Positions 38,679-48,557 of a DNA stretch of 64,000 nt are shown in pieces (the stretch's first letter is position 1; every line of letters begins with the position of its first letter). Position numbers and translations under genes: made by a program. The DNA is from CAZNPU01 sp964575335. GTDB taxonomy: Bacteria > Planctomycetota > Phycisphaerae > Phycisphaerales > SM1A02. The DNA lies in NCBI GenBank assembly GCA_964575335.1, contig CAZNPU010000008.1, positions 1-64,000 of the forward strand. Direction: 5' to 3'. The notes beneath the pieces were generated by a model, which was not told the origin of the DNA, made no database searches, and was given only the letters and a program-made list of their open reading frames with translations.

Positions 38679-40508
38679 TCAGTTCGCCGGAGCGAGCAGG
38701 TACGAACGGGCAATAAAGCCGTCCGCAACCGATCGCACTTCCCATGAACTCGGGCCGAAGTATTGGCGCATCTGATCGAAATTGATTTTCTGGATCACTG
38801 CGCGCTGTTCGTCGATGTCGGCTTGCACTTCATCAGCAAACTCATCGTCGCCCCATTGGCGCAACTCTTCAATGAACTGCTCCTGTTGCATCAGCTGCTG
38901 CAGAATGGCGGATTCGATCGTGTCAACAAGCTCGCTGTATCCCCACGCCACCACCGGTTCGTTGGAAAGCGCGGCCATGGCACGGCGAAAACGGGCGTTG
39001 TCTGTCAGGCCTGCCGCCCCACGCTCTCCAGTTGCGCGAAGCCCCTGCTCAACGGCCGGCGTGGTGCCGATCATGACAAACCCGCCGCCGATGCCCAGTG
39101 AAATAGAAGGCACTTCTGCGCCGGGCATGCCGCCCATCATCATGCCAAGCATCGCACCGTCCAAGGTGTAGATCCGCTGCCCGAGGAAATCGCGCGGCTC
39201 CATACCCGCTTGTGCAGCCACGCTGGCAAACAGATTTTCGAACTCTGTTGGGTTGGTGCATTCGATGGCGGTCAGCATCTGGTTGCTTCCCGCGGTGATC
39301 GGCTTGGTCAGCGTCGAAGCGCTGTGAATTTGCGTGCCCAGCGTTGCGGTCACCTGGTTCACCACCGGCTCTATCTGATCGAGCCATTCACCTGCCTGAG
39401 CCTGCAGCATGAAATTCGAATTTATGACATCGCGAATCACGCCCATCAGGCCGCTGAAGTTGAAGGTGAAGCTGCTGTAGCTGATCGTGTCGGAACTGAT
39501 GAACGCCGGCAGCATGGCCCGCGGTGCCGGACGATCCATCAACGCCGTCAGACCTCGCTTACCGCGAGGCATGTAGATTCCCAGCGACTGCTCGACCATG
39601 GCCGCAGGCGTGTCAAAGCGAGCGCCCATGCCGTAGCCTTGCACCTCACCCACCAGGGCACGCAGCGTTGGTCGCATCATCATCATCATGCCCATGGGAT
39701 CCGAGGCCGCAAGCAGGTCCATGATGTCACGAGTGAGCAGTACGGCATAGATATCGTTCTCGCCGATCTGATCCATCACCCCACGGAACTCGGCACGCTC
39801 GCCCACGCCAGCCCGGCCGCGGCCATCAACCGCTTCCAACGCCTCGGTCAGACTGGCCAGATCGGTGCCGAACATGAGCACGCCGGCATCGCGAACGTAA
39901 TAAAGCTTCTCGATGCCTTCGAACATGTCACTCGGATCACCCATGGGCATCATGCCGCCCATGCCGCCGAAATCGTCCATGTCCTCATCAGCGTCGTCGT
40001 TCATCGACGCAAGATCGATCACGTACAGCGTACGGCCGGCGATATCTTCCTCTTCGTATTCGAGGTTGCCTTCTTTTTCGCCATAGTCCAGAGCCGCGAG
40101 GATAAGCTCGTTGGTCTTTTCCGCGTTTTCGCCATAGTCAGCCATGATCAGCAACGCCGCTTGGGGCATGCCGGTTTCCTGATTCATTACAGGAAACACC
40201 GCAAGCCCCAGTGCGCCGGTAGGCGGCACGAGGGAGCCTTCCTCAACGCCAAGTTCGCGGAACGCTTTGTCCAGGCCTTCGCTGAGCTCCTTCACCAAGT
40301 CGGCCCGCAGCGCCTTCATCTCATTGGACTGCCAGAACGACCACAAGCCGGTGCGCTGTACCCGTTGCATCGATTCCTGCGCATTCTTCACGCCGATCAC
40401 GAACACGCTGTTTTCCGGCGCTATGCGCTCAATCGTGGTCTGCGCAAGCACCGGCGAGACAATCGTCAGCGCAGCCACTGAAGTAACGGCAAGAAGTCTC
40501 CTGATCAC
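38679..40508 (-). CDS. Exported DUF3352-like protein
   Basis: About 609 residues. A signal peptide (LLAVTSVAALTIVSPVLAQ) is followed by a large soluble domain resembling DUF3352-type proteins: IAPENSVFVIGVKNAQESM, LGLAVFPVM, VLMFGTDLASLTEAL and later ISLGIGGGFVMIGTTPAVEQGL. Two Met/Gly-rich loops stand out (near DDFGGMGGMMPMGDP and DPMGMMMMM). The start is the GTG at 40508, with AAGGAA a few bases upstream; the longer frame to 40565 adds residues of different character. It lies 124 bases downstream of the HtrA-like protease gene on the same strand, so the two may be co-transcribed. Function unknown. Confidence 0.72.
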   Translation of the reverse strand: MIRRLLAVTSVAALTIVSPVLAQTTIERIAPENSVFVIGVKNAQESMQRVQRTGLWSFWQSNEMKALRADLVKELSEGLDKAFRELGVEEGSLVPPTGALGLAVFPVMNQETGMPQAALLIMADYGENAEKTNELILAALDYGEKEGNLEYEEEDIAGRTLYVIDLASMNDDADEDMDDFGGMGGMMPMGDPSDMFEGIEKLYYVRDAGVLMFGTDLASLTEALEAVDGRGRAGVGERAEFRGVMDQIGENDIYAVLLTRDIMDLLAASDPMGMMMMMRPTLRALVGEVQGYGMGARFDTPAAMVEQSLGIYMPRGKRGLTALMDRPAPRAMLPAFISSDTISYSSFTFNFSGLMGVIRDVINSNFMLQAQAGEWLDQIEPVVNQVTATLGTQIHSASTLTKPITAGSNQMLTAIECTNPTEFENLFASVAAQAGMEPRDFLGQRIYTLDGAMLGMMMGGMPGAEVPSISLGIGGGFVMIGTTPAVEQGLRATGERGAAGLTDNARFRRAMAALSNEPVVAWGYSELVDTIESAILQQLMQQEQFIEELRQWGDDEFADEVQADIDEQRAVIQKINFDQMRQYFGPSSWEVRSVADGFIARSYLLAPAN

Positions 40509-40632
40509 GTTTGATTCCTTCGAGAAAAGAAAAGGCAGGTGAGCAATGAGCCATGCGTCAAGCATGCACGCTCAGAAAAGCAGCAAAGCAACATCAGCGA
40601 TCACACACAACACGACACCCCGTCCCCATTGC

Positions 40633-41610
40633 TTATTCTGTGTGACCTGATGCATCTTTCAGTTGTGGAGCGGTTTCAAAATTTCGTCGCGGCGGCGGGC
40701 GGTGATAGTTGTACCCTGAGTTGGGGTTGTCCTTGTCAAACGCAAATGCATCGTGATTGCGGATGAAGTCCTTCACATAACGTGAGGGAATGGCAAAGTT
40801 CAATCCCTGGGCGAACATCGCACCCATGTTGGTGATGCCGATCACTTCGCCTCGCGTATTGAACAACGGCCCGCCTGAATTGCCGGGGTTGATGGCTGTA
40901 TCGGTCTGAATATAGCTCACACCTTCAAAGCTTCGCTGCTTGGTTGAGACGACGCCCTGGCTGAGGGTGCGCTCCAGTCCCAGCGGGTTGCCGATGGCAA
41001 ACACCGTCTGCCCCACTTCGATCTTTTCATCGCGTTCCAGCGGGGCATAAATGAACTTACCGCCGTCGGGATGCTGAAGTTTCAACATTGCCAGATCAAG
41101 ATGGTTGTTGACCGACAATATCTCAACATCCTCGATCACCACACGCTTGAGCGTGCCGTCGCTTTGCGGGAACCACACCGTTGCCCGCAGGTTGGTTTCA
41201 CCCTGGATGACGTGAGCGTTGGTGATGGCGTGGCCGTCTTCATTGATGATGACGCCCGATCCAAGACCGCTTGGCGTTGACACCTTGATTACCGCCGGAC
41301 CGACGCGCTTGGCCTGCTCTTTCGGGCTCATCTCCGGCGGATTGATCGCAACGTGATACAGCGACTCGGCTTTTACTTCCAGCGAAGCGTCCGCATCGCT
41401 CATTTCCACCGAGTCCACTTCATCGATGCTGAACTCAAGCACACGCGGACCAACGTCCAACCAGATTGCTCGTTCAGTGCGTTTGAGCACAGTCCCCTGC
41501 AGCACTGCACCGCTTTTCAACGTGATCGTGTCTGCTGATGCGGCCGAGAGCAGGAATCCCCACCCTGCTATCACCGCCCAAATTGCCCTGGCCGATGTTT
41601 TCTGAAACAT
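40633..41610 (-). CDS. Exported trypsin-like (S1C, HtrA-type) serine protease without PDZ domain
   Basis: About 325 residues. The signal peptide ends near SAASA. Residues ~27-70 form a small beta domain (TITLKSGAVLQGTVLKRTER) often found on planctomycete proteins. The protease domain runs ~95-285, with triad His133 (AITNAHVIQ), Asp172 (NNHLDLAMLKL) and Ser245 (NPGNSGGPL). The usual C-terminal PDZ domains are absent; the protein ends in a ~40-residue Pro/Asn-rich tail. GAGGT lies seven bases before the ATG at 41610 but only one base before the ATG at 41616, so 41610 is the better start. Likely envelope quality control. Confidence 0.92.
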   Translation of the reverse strand: MFQKTSARAIWAVIAGWGFLLSAASADTITLKSGAVLQGTVLKRTERAIWLDVGPRVLEFSIDEVDSVEMSDADASLEVKAESLYHVAINPPEMSPKEQAKRVGPAVIKVSTPSGLGSGVIINEDGHAITNAHVIQGETNLRATVWFPQSDGTLKRVVIEDVEILSVNNHLDLAMLKLQHPDGGKFIYAPLERDEKIEVGQTVFAIGNPLGLERTLSQGVVSTKQRSFEGVSYIQTDTAINPGNSGGPLFNTRGEVIGITNMGAMFAQGLNFAIPSRYVKDFIRNHDAFAFDKDNPNSGYNYHRPPPRRNFETAPQLKDASGHTE

Positions 41611-41763
41611 TTTCATACCTCAAAATGAAGCGGACTCAACGCGTTTTAGTATACGATGAAGCCGAACGTATCACCACTTTGCCGATTCATTCCAGGTGAC
41701 AAACTTATTGGATGATCGGCCGCATGCCGTTGGCACTTGGTTCAGCCAGCCCAGGAGTTGATG

Positions 41764-44151
41764 ATGTCGATTGCAGTCCATCCCGGTTTTGTCTTCGGTC
41801 TTTCCGCATTCCTTGCATTCGCGGCACATGCTCAGGAGCCGTCCCTGGCAGAGTTCTATGGCTTTGATGGGCTGGAAATCGTCAAGATCGACCGCGGTGC
41901 AGGCCCAGTCACGCTTGCGGATATGAATAACGACGGCCTGCTGGACCTGGTGGTGGTGAACAATTTCGCCAGCCGTATCGAGATTCATTATCAAAAGAAA
42001 AACGCCAGTCCCGACGAGGAATTTCGCACCACTTCCCGCGTCAACGAACTGCCCGAGCACTGGCGGTTCCGACGCGAATCCATTTCAGTCACCCATCAAG
42101 TTGCTGCGGTCGTTCCGCATGATTTTGACGGCGATGGCCTTATGGACCTGATCTATGGCGGCTCCCCCGCTGAGATCGTGTTCATGCGTCAAACTTCCCC
42201 CGGTGAATTCCAGATCTCGCGACGCCATCCGGTACGCAACCTCGGCGCCAACCGCAACGCATTTGCCGTTGCCAACGTCATGGGCGACACACTGCCTGAA
42301 CTCATCAGTCTCGTCAACGGCAAGATCAACATCTGGCCGATGAACGGCGACGCTCTGGGCCAGCCCACCGAGCTTGCCGCCGGCGCGCCGATGATTGCAT
42401 TTGTCATCGAAGACTACAACGGCGACGGCCTGCTCGACATCGCCGGCATCATCCCCGACAACGCAGCGCCGGTTCGCCTGTGGTTCGGAGCCAAAGAAGC
42501 CGGCATGGCACAGATCGGACCTCAAGTAAGGTTCGAAATGCCGCCGCTGCGCGAATTCGAACCTGTCCGTCTGCCCAATGATCCCGCAGCACGCATCGCC
42601 GTCATCGAACGCACTTCAAAACGCATCGTGCTGTACGAAGTCGCCACCGAAGAAATCGAAGAAACCGGCGATCGCAATGTCGCTCTTGACGTGTACAGCT
42701 TCATCGACGCAGGCAACCGCAAACGCAGCTGTGCCATCGTGGATGTTGACGGCGACGGACTGCTTGATCTTGTCGCTACCAACACCGAATCCAACTCGAT
42801 CGTGGTGTATCGGCAGGTCAAAGGAAAAGGGCTGCAGCCTGGCGAGTCGTATCCAAGTCTCTCCGACATCGATTACCTCGCTGCGGGCAACATCGACGAT
42901 GACCCCTATGCGGAAATCTTTGTGCTCTCAGAAAAGGAAGGCGTCGTCGGCATCTGCCACGTGGATGAAAACGGCATTCCGTTCCCACAGCCGTTGAGCA
43001 TTCCCGACGGCCACACGCCCGTCAGCATGAATCTGGTGGAGCTCGAACACGGCCCGCATGTGGCGACGGTCGCACGGTCCGGCCGCGAGTACTACCTGTA
43101 TCTCATCGACATGCAGGGCCAGAGCGAAACGATTCCCCTGGGCCAGCAGAGCCGTGCACCGGAAACGATCATGGCCCTCGACGCCGACCAGGACGGCCTG
43201 ACCGACCTGCTGCTGTTTACGCGTGATCGGCCCATGACCATGCTGCAGGCCATCGGTGAAGGCGAGTTCAAACTGCTGGAATCCAAAGACATGGGGCAAT
43301 TCGGCCTCGTCCAGGCTGCCAATGCCCTCAACACCGCTGCAATGGACATTGATGGCGACGGCCTGCCCGAACTGCTTGTCGCTGACAAAAACTTCGTCCG
43401 TGCTCTGCGATACGAAACCACGCCCTTAACCGGCGTCAGCCCCGGGTGGCAGGTCGTGCGACAGATCAACGCCAACGATCCGTCATCCAAGCTCGTTTCC
43501 ATCGCACTGCTGGAAAACCGAATCGTGGCTGCTGACAAGGAAAATTCCCGGCTCATCGTCCTGGGACAGGCCGATCCGGATGCTCACGCAGCAGCAGCAA
43601 CCTCCGCCGGCTCAGCTGCTGGCATGAGGTCCCAGTCGCCCGCCTGGAGGCAGCTTGAATCGCTCAACGTTCGCGGCTTTTCCTTCAACGCCGTCTACGC
43701 AGGCTCATTCGGCGGCGACAACAGGCCCAACATCCTCGCCATCGGCGATGACGGATTCGCCGTCATCAAACTCGCCGGCGAGCGAATCGCCCTGCAGCAG
43801 TTCGCTGCCTGGCGAACCGATCAGGACAGACGCCTGCAGCATGAGCTGACCGCAGGCGACATCAACAGCGACGGCTTCACCGATCTGGTCTCCCTCGACG
43901 CAGGCGAGCAGATGTGCGAGCTGTTCACCTTCACCGAGTCGAACAAGCTGCTGTACGTCACCGGCTTCAAGGTCTTCGAGTCCAAGCTCTTCATGTCCGG
44001 CGAGAGCCGCGAGTACCAGCCCAGCCAATGCCTGATCGCCGACGTCACCGGCGACGGCGCCAACGACATCATTCTGCTCTGCCATGACCGCATCCTGATC
44101 TACCCGCAAATGACCGAACAATCCGCCGCCGCTGCACAGGCTTCGCGGTAA
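41764..44151 (+). CDS. Exported FG-GAP/VCBS repeat protein
   Basis: About 795 residues. The signal peptide (VFGLSAFLAFAAHA) is followed by a beta-propeller-like chain of FG-GAP repeats. At least eight calcium-loop motifs are visible, for example DMNNDGLLDLV, DFDGDGLMDLI, DYNGDGLLDIA, DVDGDGLLDLV, DIDGDGLPELLV and DINSDGFTDLV. These loops bind calcium, and such proteins usually mediate extracellular binding. No enzymatic domain was recognised. AGGAG lies six bases before ATG 41764 and three before ATG 41761, so 41764 was chosen. A strong terminator follows. Confidence 0.87.
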   Translation: MSIAVHPGFVFGLSAFLAFAAHAQEPSLAEFYGFDGLEIVKIDRGAGPVTLADMNNDGLLDLVVVNNFASRIEIHYQKKNASPDEEFRTTSRVNELPEHWRFRRESISVTHQVAAVVPHDFDGDGLMDLIYGGSPAEIVFMRQTSPGEFQISRRHPVRNLGANRNAFAVANVMGDTLPELISLVNGKINIWPMNGDALGQPTELAAGAPMIAFVIEDYNGDGLLDIAGIIPDNAAPVRLWFGAKEAGMAQIGPQVRFEMPPLREFEPVRLPNDPAARIAVIERTSKRIVLYEVATEEIEETGDRNVALDVYSFIDAGNRKRSCAIVDVDGDGLLDLVATNTESNSIVVYRQVKGKGLQPGESYPSLSDIDYLAAGNIDDDPYAEIFVLSEKEGVVGICHVDENGIPFPQPLSIPDGHTPVSMNLVELEHGPHVATVARSGREYYLYLIDMQGQSETIPLGQQSRAPETIMALDADQDGLTDLLLFTRDRPMTMLQAIGEGEFKLLESKDMGQFGLVQAANALNTAAMDIDGDGLPELLVADKNFVRALRYETTPLTGVSPGWQVVRQINANDPSSKLVSIALLENRIVAADKENSRLIVLGQADPDAHAAAATSAGSAAGMRSQSPAWRQLESLNVRGFSFNAVYAGSFGGDNRPNILAIGDDGFAVIKLAGERIALQQFAAWRTDQDRRLQHELTAGDINSDGFTDLVSLDAGEQMCELFTFTESNKLLYVTGFKVFESKLFMSGESREYQPSQCLIADVTGDGANDIILLCHDRILIYPQMTEQSAAAAQASR

Positions 44152-44180
44152 TCAACCAACCGCCGCCGTACGCACACATA

Positions 44181-44233
44181 CGACAGCCGCCTGCAGTTAG
44201 CGATAAGCCAGCATGCAGGCGGCTGTCGCTTTT
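44181..44233 (+). terminator. Rho-independent terminator after the FG-GAP gene
   Basis: A perfect 15-bp stem (44181-44195 with 44214-44228) has an 18-base loop and is followed by CTTTTG. It lies 30 bases after the stop codon. Confidence 0.85.
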
Positions 44234-44292
44234 GCGGGAATCACAGCCTATTTCCTACCGCTGTTCGGTTCGCCGCTGCACTATGCTGCGAC

Positions 44293-45531
44293 ATGGCGCA
44301 GCTTGCAGTCAACGATATTCAATTGCAGGACACCGATCAGGTCTCCGTGGACGATGTTCGCCAGTTGATCCAGCCGCACAGGTGGCCATGCGTGTCGATC
44401 TATATGCCTACGCATCGCCGAGGACCTGACATACGCCAGGATCCCATTCGTCTGCGCAACCTGCTTGACGAAGCGGAACTCAAACTCACCAGCGGCGGCA
44501 TGCGCCTGCCCGAAGCCCGTGATCTGCTGCAGCCGGCTCGCGAATTTCTGGACGCACCGGACTTCTGGCGCCATCAGAGCGACGGCCTGGCCATCTTCAT
44601 CATGCGCGACGATCAGCGGTTGTTTCGGCTGCCGATTCACTTTGATGAACTGACCATCGTGAACGATCGCTTTCATCTCAAGCCGCTGTTTCCCATGCTC
44701 ACCGGCGACGGGTTGTTCTACATCGTCGGCGTCAGCTTAAACGAAACGCGTCTGCTGCGATGCACACGCGGCAGCTATCAGGAAATCCAATCGCCTGTGC
44801 TGCCCCAGGGCATCGAAACCATCATGCGATTCATCGAAGAGCAAAAGCAGCTTCAATGGCACACGGAAACCGGCCCCGCCCCGACCATCGCATCAGGATC
44901 GGGCCTCGTTGCTGGCGAGCGTGCCGCGATGTTTCACGGTCAGGGCGCCGGCGAACGCCACGCGAAAGACCGAATCTTCGAATATTTCCGAGTGGTCAAC
45001 GATGCGCTGAAGAAACTTATCCCCGATCGGCATGTCCCGATGGTTTTCGCCGGCGTGGAGTATCTGTTTCCAATTTTCCAGGAAGCCAACGAGGACTTTG
45101 TGCTGCTGGACGAATTCGTGCCCGGCAATCCCGATCAGGCCCACGGTGTGCGTCCGGAAGAACTGCACCAGCGCGCCTGGCGAATCATCGAACCATATTT
45201 CGCTCGAGAGCGCGAGAAAGCCGCCAAGTTATTTCGCACTGCAGCAGGCGCCGAGCCGAGTCGCGTGGCGGTAACGATTGATGACGCTGTACAGGCTGCG
45301 CATGACGGCCGCATTGAGTATCTCTTTGTGCCGATCGATCAGCACGTATGGGGCTTTTTTGATCCCGCATCCAGACGAGTCGAAGTTCACAAGTCGCCAC
45401 AGAAAGGCGATGAGGATCTGCTTGATTTCGCTGCGACCCGCACGTTCATGCACCGTGGCGTCGTATATGTGGTTCCAGCCAACGACATGCCCGAGCCAGG
45501 CCGCGAAATCGCAGCCTTGTTGCGCTACTGA
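44293..45531 (+). CDS. baeRF-family protein (bacterial archaeo-eukaryotic release factor-like)
   Basis: 412 residues, cytosolic. The N-terminal WPCVSIYMPTHRRGPDIRQDP opens the baeRF domain, a bacterial relative of the eRF1/Pelota release factor family. Later parts keep the family layout: FYIVGVSLNETRLLRC, FEYFRVVNDALKKLI, VPMVFAGVEYLFPIFQEAN and a C-terminal GRIEYLFVPIDQHVWG followed by FMHRGVVYVVPANDMP. The family is thought to act on ribosomes or tRNA, but no function is established. The ATG at 44293 is 62 bases after the upstream terminator. The specific subfamily was not determined. Confidence 0.8.
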   Translation: MAQLAVNDIQLQDTDQVSVDDVRQLIQPHRWPCVSIYMPTHRRGPDIRQDPIRLRNLLDEAELKLTSGGMRLPEARDLLQPAREFLDAPDFWRHQSDGLAIFIMRDDQRLFRLPIHFDELTIVNDRFHLKPLFPMLTGDGLFYIVGVSLNETRLLRCTRGSYQEIQSPVLPQGIETIMRFIEEQKQLQWHTETGPAPTIASGSGLVAGERAAMFHGQGAGERHAKDRIFEYFRVVNDALKKLIPDRHVPMVFAGVEYLFPIFQEANEDFVLLDEFVPGNPDQAHGVRPEELHQRAWRIIEPYFAREREKAAKLFRTAAGAEPSRVAVTIDDAVQAAHDGRIEYLFVPIDQHVWGFFDPASRRVEVHKSPQKGDEDLLDFAATRTFMHRGVVYVVPANDMPEPGREIAALLRY

Positions 45532-45756
45532 CGCAGCTTTTCCTCCGTGCAGCACCGCGGCGATCGCTCACTGAAAATTGAAACACGCAGCAAGTTGTCG
45601 CTGATCTTTTCGTCAACCTTTCAGCGAACAATCCGTCATGCTCTGAGCATGAACATGCAACATGCGCCGTGCGCGCAGAAAGGCCCGCCAACGAGCCTGC
45701 TGCATCGTTTGAGCCTTCAGTTTCAGCTTCTGATGCCGCAGCGCGGAGTTTTCTCT

Positions 45757-46908
45757 TTAACGCTGTTCAATCGGCACGTAGGGCACGTTGTGGGGACCGG
45801 TGTAGTGGATGCGTGGTCGGATGAGCTTGTTGCCGTCGAGCTGTTCGATGCAGTGTCCGGCCCAGCCGGCGATGCGGCTCATGGCGAACATGGGCGTGAA
45901 CAGGTCGATATCCAGTCCCAGCGAGTAATACGTGGTGGCGGAGTAGAAATCGACGTTGGGATAAATGCCCTTGGCTGCCACCTCGCGGGTCATGATCTCC
46001 TCGATTTTCCGGGACATCTCGTACAGGGCGAGATTGCCCGTATCGGCAGCGACCTGCTGGGCGAATTCCTTGAGATATGACGCACGCGGGTCGTAGGCCT
46101 TGTACACGCGATGGCCGAAGCCCATCACCCGTTCCTTGCGGGCGAGCTTGTCCATGATGTACGGCTCGACGTTTTCCAGCGAGCCGATTTCCTGCAGCAT
46201 GTGCATGACTTCTTCGTTCGCCCCGCCGTGCAGCGGCCCCTTGAGCGTGCCGATGGCGGTGGTGATGGCGGAGTACATGTCGCTGAGCGTGGAGATGGTG
46301 ACGCGGGCAGCGAAGGTGGACGCGTTAAGGCCGTGGTCGGCATGAAGAATCAGGCACACATCCAGCGATCGCTGCATGGCTGGGGTGGGCTGCTCACCTC
46401 GCAGCATGGTGAGGAAGCTGCCTGCAATCGGAAGGTTCTTCGATGCGTCGGGCTTGATGAACTCCTTGCCCTTGCGATGACGATCAAAGCCAGCGATCAG
46501 CGCGGGCGTCTTGGCCAGCAGTCGAATGCTCTTACGCTGATTGGCCTGTTCGGATGGATCGTCCGCTTCGGGATCAAACAGCGCCAGTGCGGAAACCAGC
46601 GTACGCAGTGCGTGCATGGGCTTGGCGTCGGCGGGAATCTGACGAATCATGTCCCACATCGCCGGCGGGAGATCGTATTCAGACTGGATCGACTTCACGA
46701 ACGCATCCAGTTCGTTCCTGGTCGGCAGACGCCGGTTCCACAACAGGTACACGACTTCTTCAAACGTGGAATTGCGGGCCAGCGAATCGATCTCGATGCC
46801 TACGTATTCGAGAATGCCCTTGGCGCCGTCGATGAACGACATCTGCGACTCGGCGGCAATGGTGTTGGCGAGGCCCTTGTCAAACGTCGGCGTAGTGAGC
46901 TGGGTCAT
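45757..46908 (-). CDS. gltA: Citrate synthase
   Basis: A 383-residue enzyme joining acetyl-CoA and oxaloacetate at the entry of the TCA cycle. The catalytic residues are His227 (PLHGGANEEV), His266 (GFGHRVYKAYDPRA) and Asp320 (PNVDFYSATTYY), with spacing matching the family. The substrate block LHADHGLNAS is also present. The size is that of the short bacterial type without the N-terminal NADH-binding domain of E. coli GltA; 2-methylcitrate synthase activity cannot be excluded by eye. ATG 46908 opens MTQLTTPTFDKGL. The frame extends to 47031 with unrelated sequence. No Shine-Dalgarno was seen. Confidence 0.93.
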   Translation of the reverse strand: MTQLTTPTFDKGLANTIAAESQMSFIDGAKGILEYVGIEIDSLARNSTFEEVVYLLWNRRLPTRNELDAFVKSIQSEYDLPPAMWDMIRQIPADAKPMHALRTLVSALALFDPEADDPSEQANQRKSIRLLAKTPALIAGFDRHRKGKEFIKPDASKNLPIAGSFLTMLRGEQPTPAMQRSLDVCLILHADHGLNASTFAARVTISTLSDMYSAITTAIGTLKGPLHGGANEEVMHMLQEIGSLENVEPYIMDKLARKERVMGFGHRVYKAYDPRASYLKEFAQQVAADTGNLALYEMSRKIEEIMTREVAAKGIYPNVDFYSATTYYSLGLDIDLFTPMFAMSRIAGWAGHCIEQLDGNKLIRPRIHYTGPHNVPYVPIEQR

Positions 46909-47268
46909 ATCGATTGACGTACGGATGAGATGAGTGAAGGTGTGTCTGTCTGTGCAGCCCAAGCAAAACGCACGCATGTGCTGCGAACAGGCGATGATAG
47001 GGCAAAGCCCCGGCAGGAACAAACCAAGCACTTCGTCGGCGTTTTTGATCCTGCTCTGGACTCACAAAGCACGCTCAAGGGCTGAACAACAACGCGAGAC
47101 ACGTGCAGGAAAACGCGTGGCGGCGACGAGGCGAGATGAGATGGGACAAAGCGAGGCCATCGGCGGCAACGCACGCCCCGCCAGCCCCACCCCTGCGTGC
47201 AGGCTCAGCGACAGGGCTTTGTTCTCATTGCTGAGGGTGCGGGAAGCTGATGTGTCGTGCATTTGTGA
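46909..47268. other. Divergent intergenic region of citrate synthase and guanine deaminase
   Basis: About 360 bases with no recognised gene. It must carry the citrate synthase promoter on the minus strand; none was clear. The guanine deaminase promoter candidate is listed separately. Confidence 0.45.
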
Positions 47269-47299
47269 ATTTGCGCAAATCAGACACAAGTGGTACAGT
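47269..47299 (+). promoter_or_regulatory. Promoter with overlapping 12-base palindrome before guanine deaminase
   Basis: TTGCGC (47271-47276) and TACAGT (47294-47299) are spaced 17 bases. The perfect palindrome ATTTGCGCAAAT (47269-47280) covers the -35. The -10 ends only ten bases before the ATG at 47310, which would give an almost leaderless message. A palindrome over a -35 fits a dimeric repressor site; the regulator is unknown. Confidence 0.45.
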
Positions 47300-47309
47300 C
47301 GCCGCTGCA

Positions 47310-48557
47310 ATGATTGTGCAGGGACTGCTTTTGATTGATCCGTTCAGGCCGCCTGTGCCTGGTTGGGTGGCGATAGAAGATGGCAGGATTGCTGAACTCG
47401 GCGAGGGCGAGCCTCCGGAGCGGGCGGACGTGGCGGCGGGGCGATCGGAACTGCTCGGCCCCCGCGCCGTCAACGCCGATACCGGACATCCATATCTGAT
47501 TTGTGCCGGCTTCATCGATGCGCATCTGCACCTGCCGCAGATCGATTCGGTCGGCTGCGACGGCCTGACGCTGCTGGAATGGCTTGAGCGGGTGATTTTC
47601 CCCGCCGAGACGCGTTGGGCCGATGAAGCGTTCGCTGAACGCCAGGCGAAATCGGCCTATGCGCGGCTTCTACGAGCCGGCACATTGGGATTCGCAGGCT
47701 ATCTCACCAGTCACTTTGAAAGCTATGCCGCCGTGGTGCGGGCCGGACACGCGATGCCGCTGCGTGCAATCGTCGGGCAGGTGATGATGGACCGCCATGC
47801 ACCGCAGGAACTGCTGGGTCATCGCCTGACGCGGCTTGCGAGATCGGAGCGAGGCAGAGTTGAAACAAGCGTCAACCCACGCTTTGCCGTTTCGTGCAGC
47901 GATGAGCAGTTGCGTCAGGCGAGTAAGCGGGCCGCCGCCGGTAACGCGATCATCCAGACGCATCTGGCTGAGTCGAAGTCTGAGTGCGAACTGGTCAGCA
48001 AACTGTTTCCGAATGATCCGAACTACACCAGCGTCTACGATCGGTTCGGCCTGCTGACTGAACGCACACTGCTGGCACACTGCGTGCATCTTTCCGATGA
48101 TGAGTGGCGACTGATTGCGCAGAGGCGATCGGTTGTCGTTCACTGCCCCACCGCCAACACGTTTCTGCGATCAGGGGTATTTGATCTGGATGCAGCACGC
48201 GAGCACGGCGTTCGACTGGCGCTGGGATCGGACATCGCTGCAGGCTCTGACATCGCAATGCCTCGCGTCGCCCGGGCGATGATCGAGATGGCCAAGTTGC
48301 GTGCAATGACCATTGCGCCGCACGCCTATGTGCCCTCGCCAGCCGAAGCGTGGCAGCAGATCACTTTCGGCAACGCCCAGGCGCTTGGCTGGGAAGACGC
48401 GGGCCGCCTGGAGACAGGTGCAGCAGCTGACCTCCTGATCCTGCAACCGCATGTCACGTTCGATGAGCATCTGATCGGACGAATGCTCTACACATGGTGT
48501 GACGATTACATTCAGGCGAGAATCGTCAACGGCGTGCTGCACTCCTCAACGCTGTAA
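47310..48557 (+). CDS. guaD: Guanine deaminase (amidohydrolase superfamily)
   Basis: 415 residues. A zinc enzyme that deaminates guanine to xanthine for purine use. Metal-site motifs are GFIDAHLHLPQ, QTHLAESKSE, AHCVHLSDDEW and LALGSDIAAG. Guanine-deaminase blocks separate it from other chlorohydrolases: LLEWLERVIFPAET, VMMDRHAPQELL, NYTSVYDRFGLL and HCPTANTFLRSG. The ATG at 47310 (MIVQGLLLIDPF) matches the family start and the nearby promoter. An upstream ATG at 47250 has a GGGAAG site and would add 20 residues, so the start is not settled. No other purine gene is adjacent. Confidence 0.87.
   Translation: MIVQGLLLIDPFRPPVPGWVAIEDGRIAELGEGEPPERADVAAGRSELLGPRAVNADTGHPYLICAGFIDAHLHLPQIDSVGCDGLTLLEWLERVIFPAETRWADEAFAERQAKSAYARLLRAGTLGFAGYLTSHFESYAAVVRAGHAMPLRAIVGQVMMDRHAPQELLGHRLTRLARSERGRVETSVNPRFAVSCSDEQLRQASKRAAAGNAIIQTHLAESKSECELVSKLFPNDPNYTSVYDRFGLLTERTLLAHCVHLSDDEWRLIAQRRSVVVHCPTANTFLRSGVFDLDAAREHGVRLALGSDIAAGSDIAMPRVARAMIEMAKLRAMTIAPHAYVPSPAEAWQQITFGNAQALGWEDAGRLETGAAADLLILQPHVTFDEHLIGRMLYTWCDDYIQARIVNGVLHSSTL

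Noticed and set aside
39210..40481. 423-codon plus-strand frame opposite the DUF3352-like gene
   Set aside because: His/Arg-rich composition without any domain; it is the antisense shadow of a gene with a clear signal peptide and Shine-Dalgarno.
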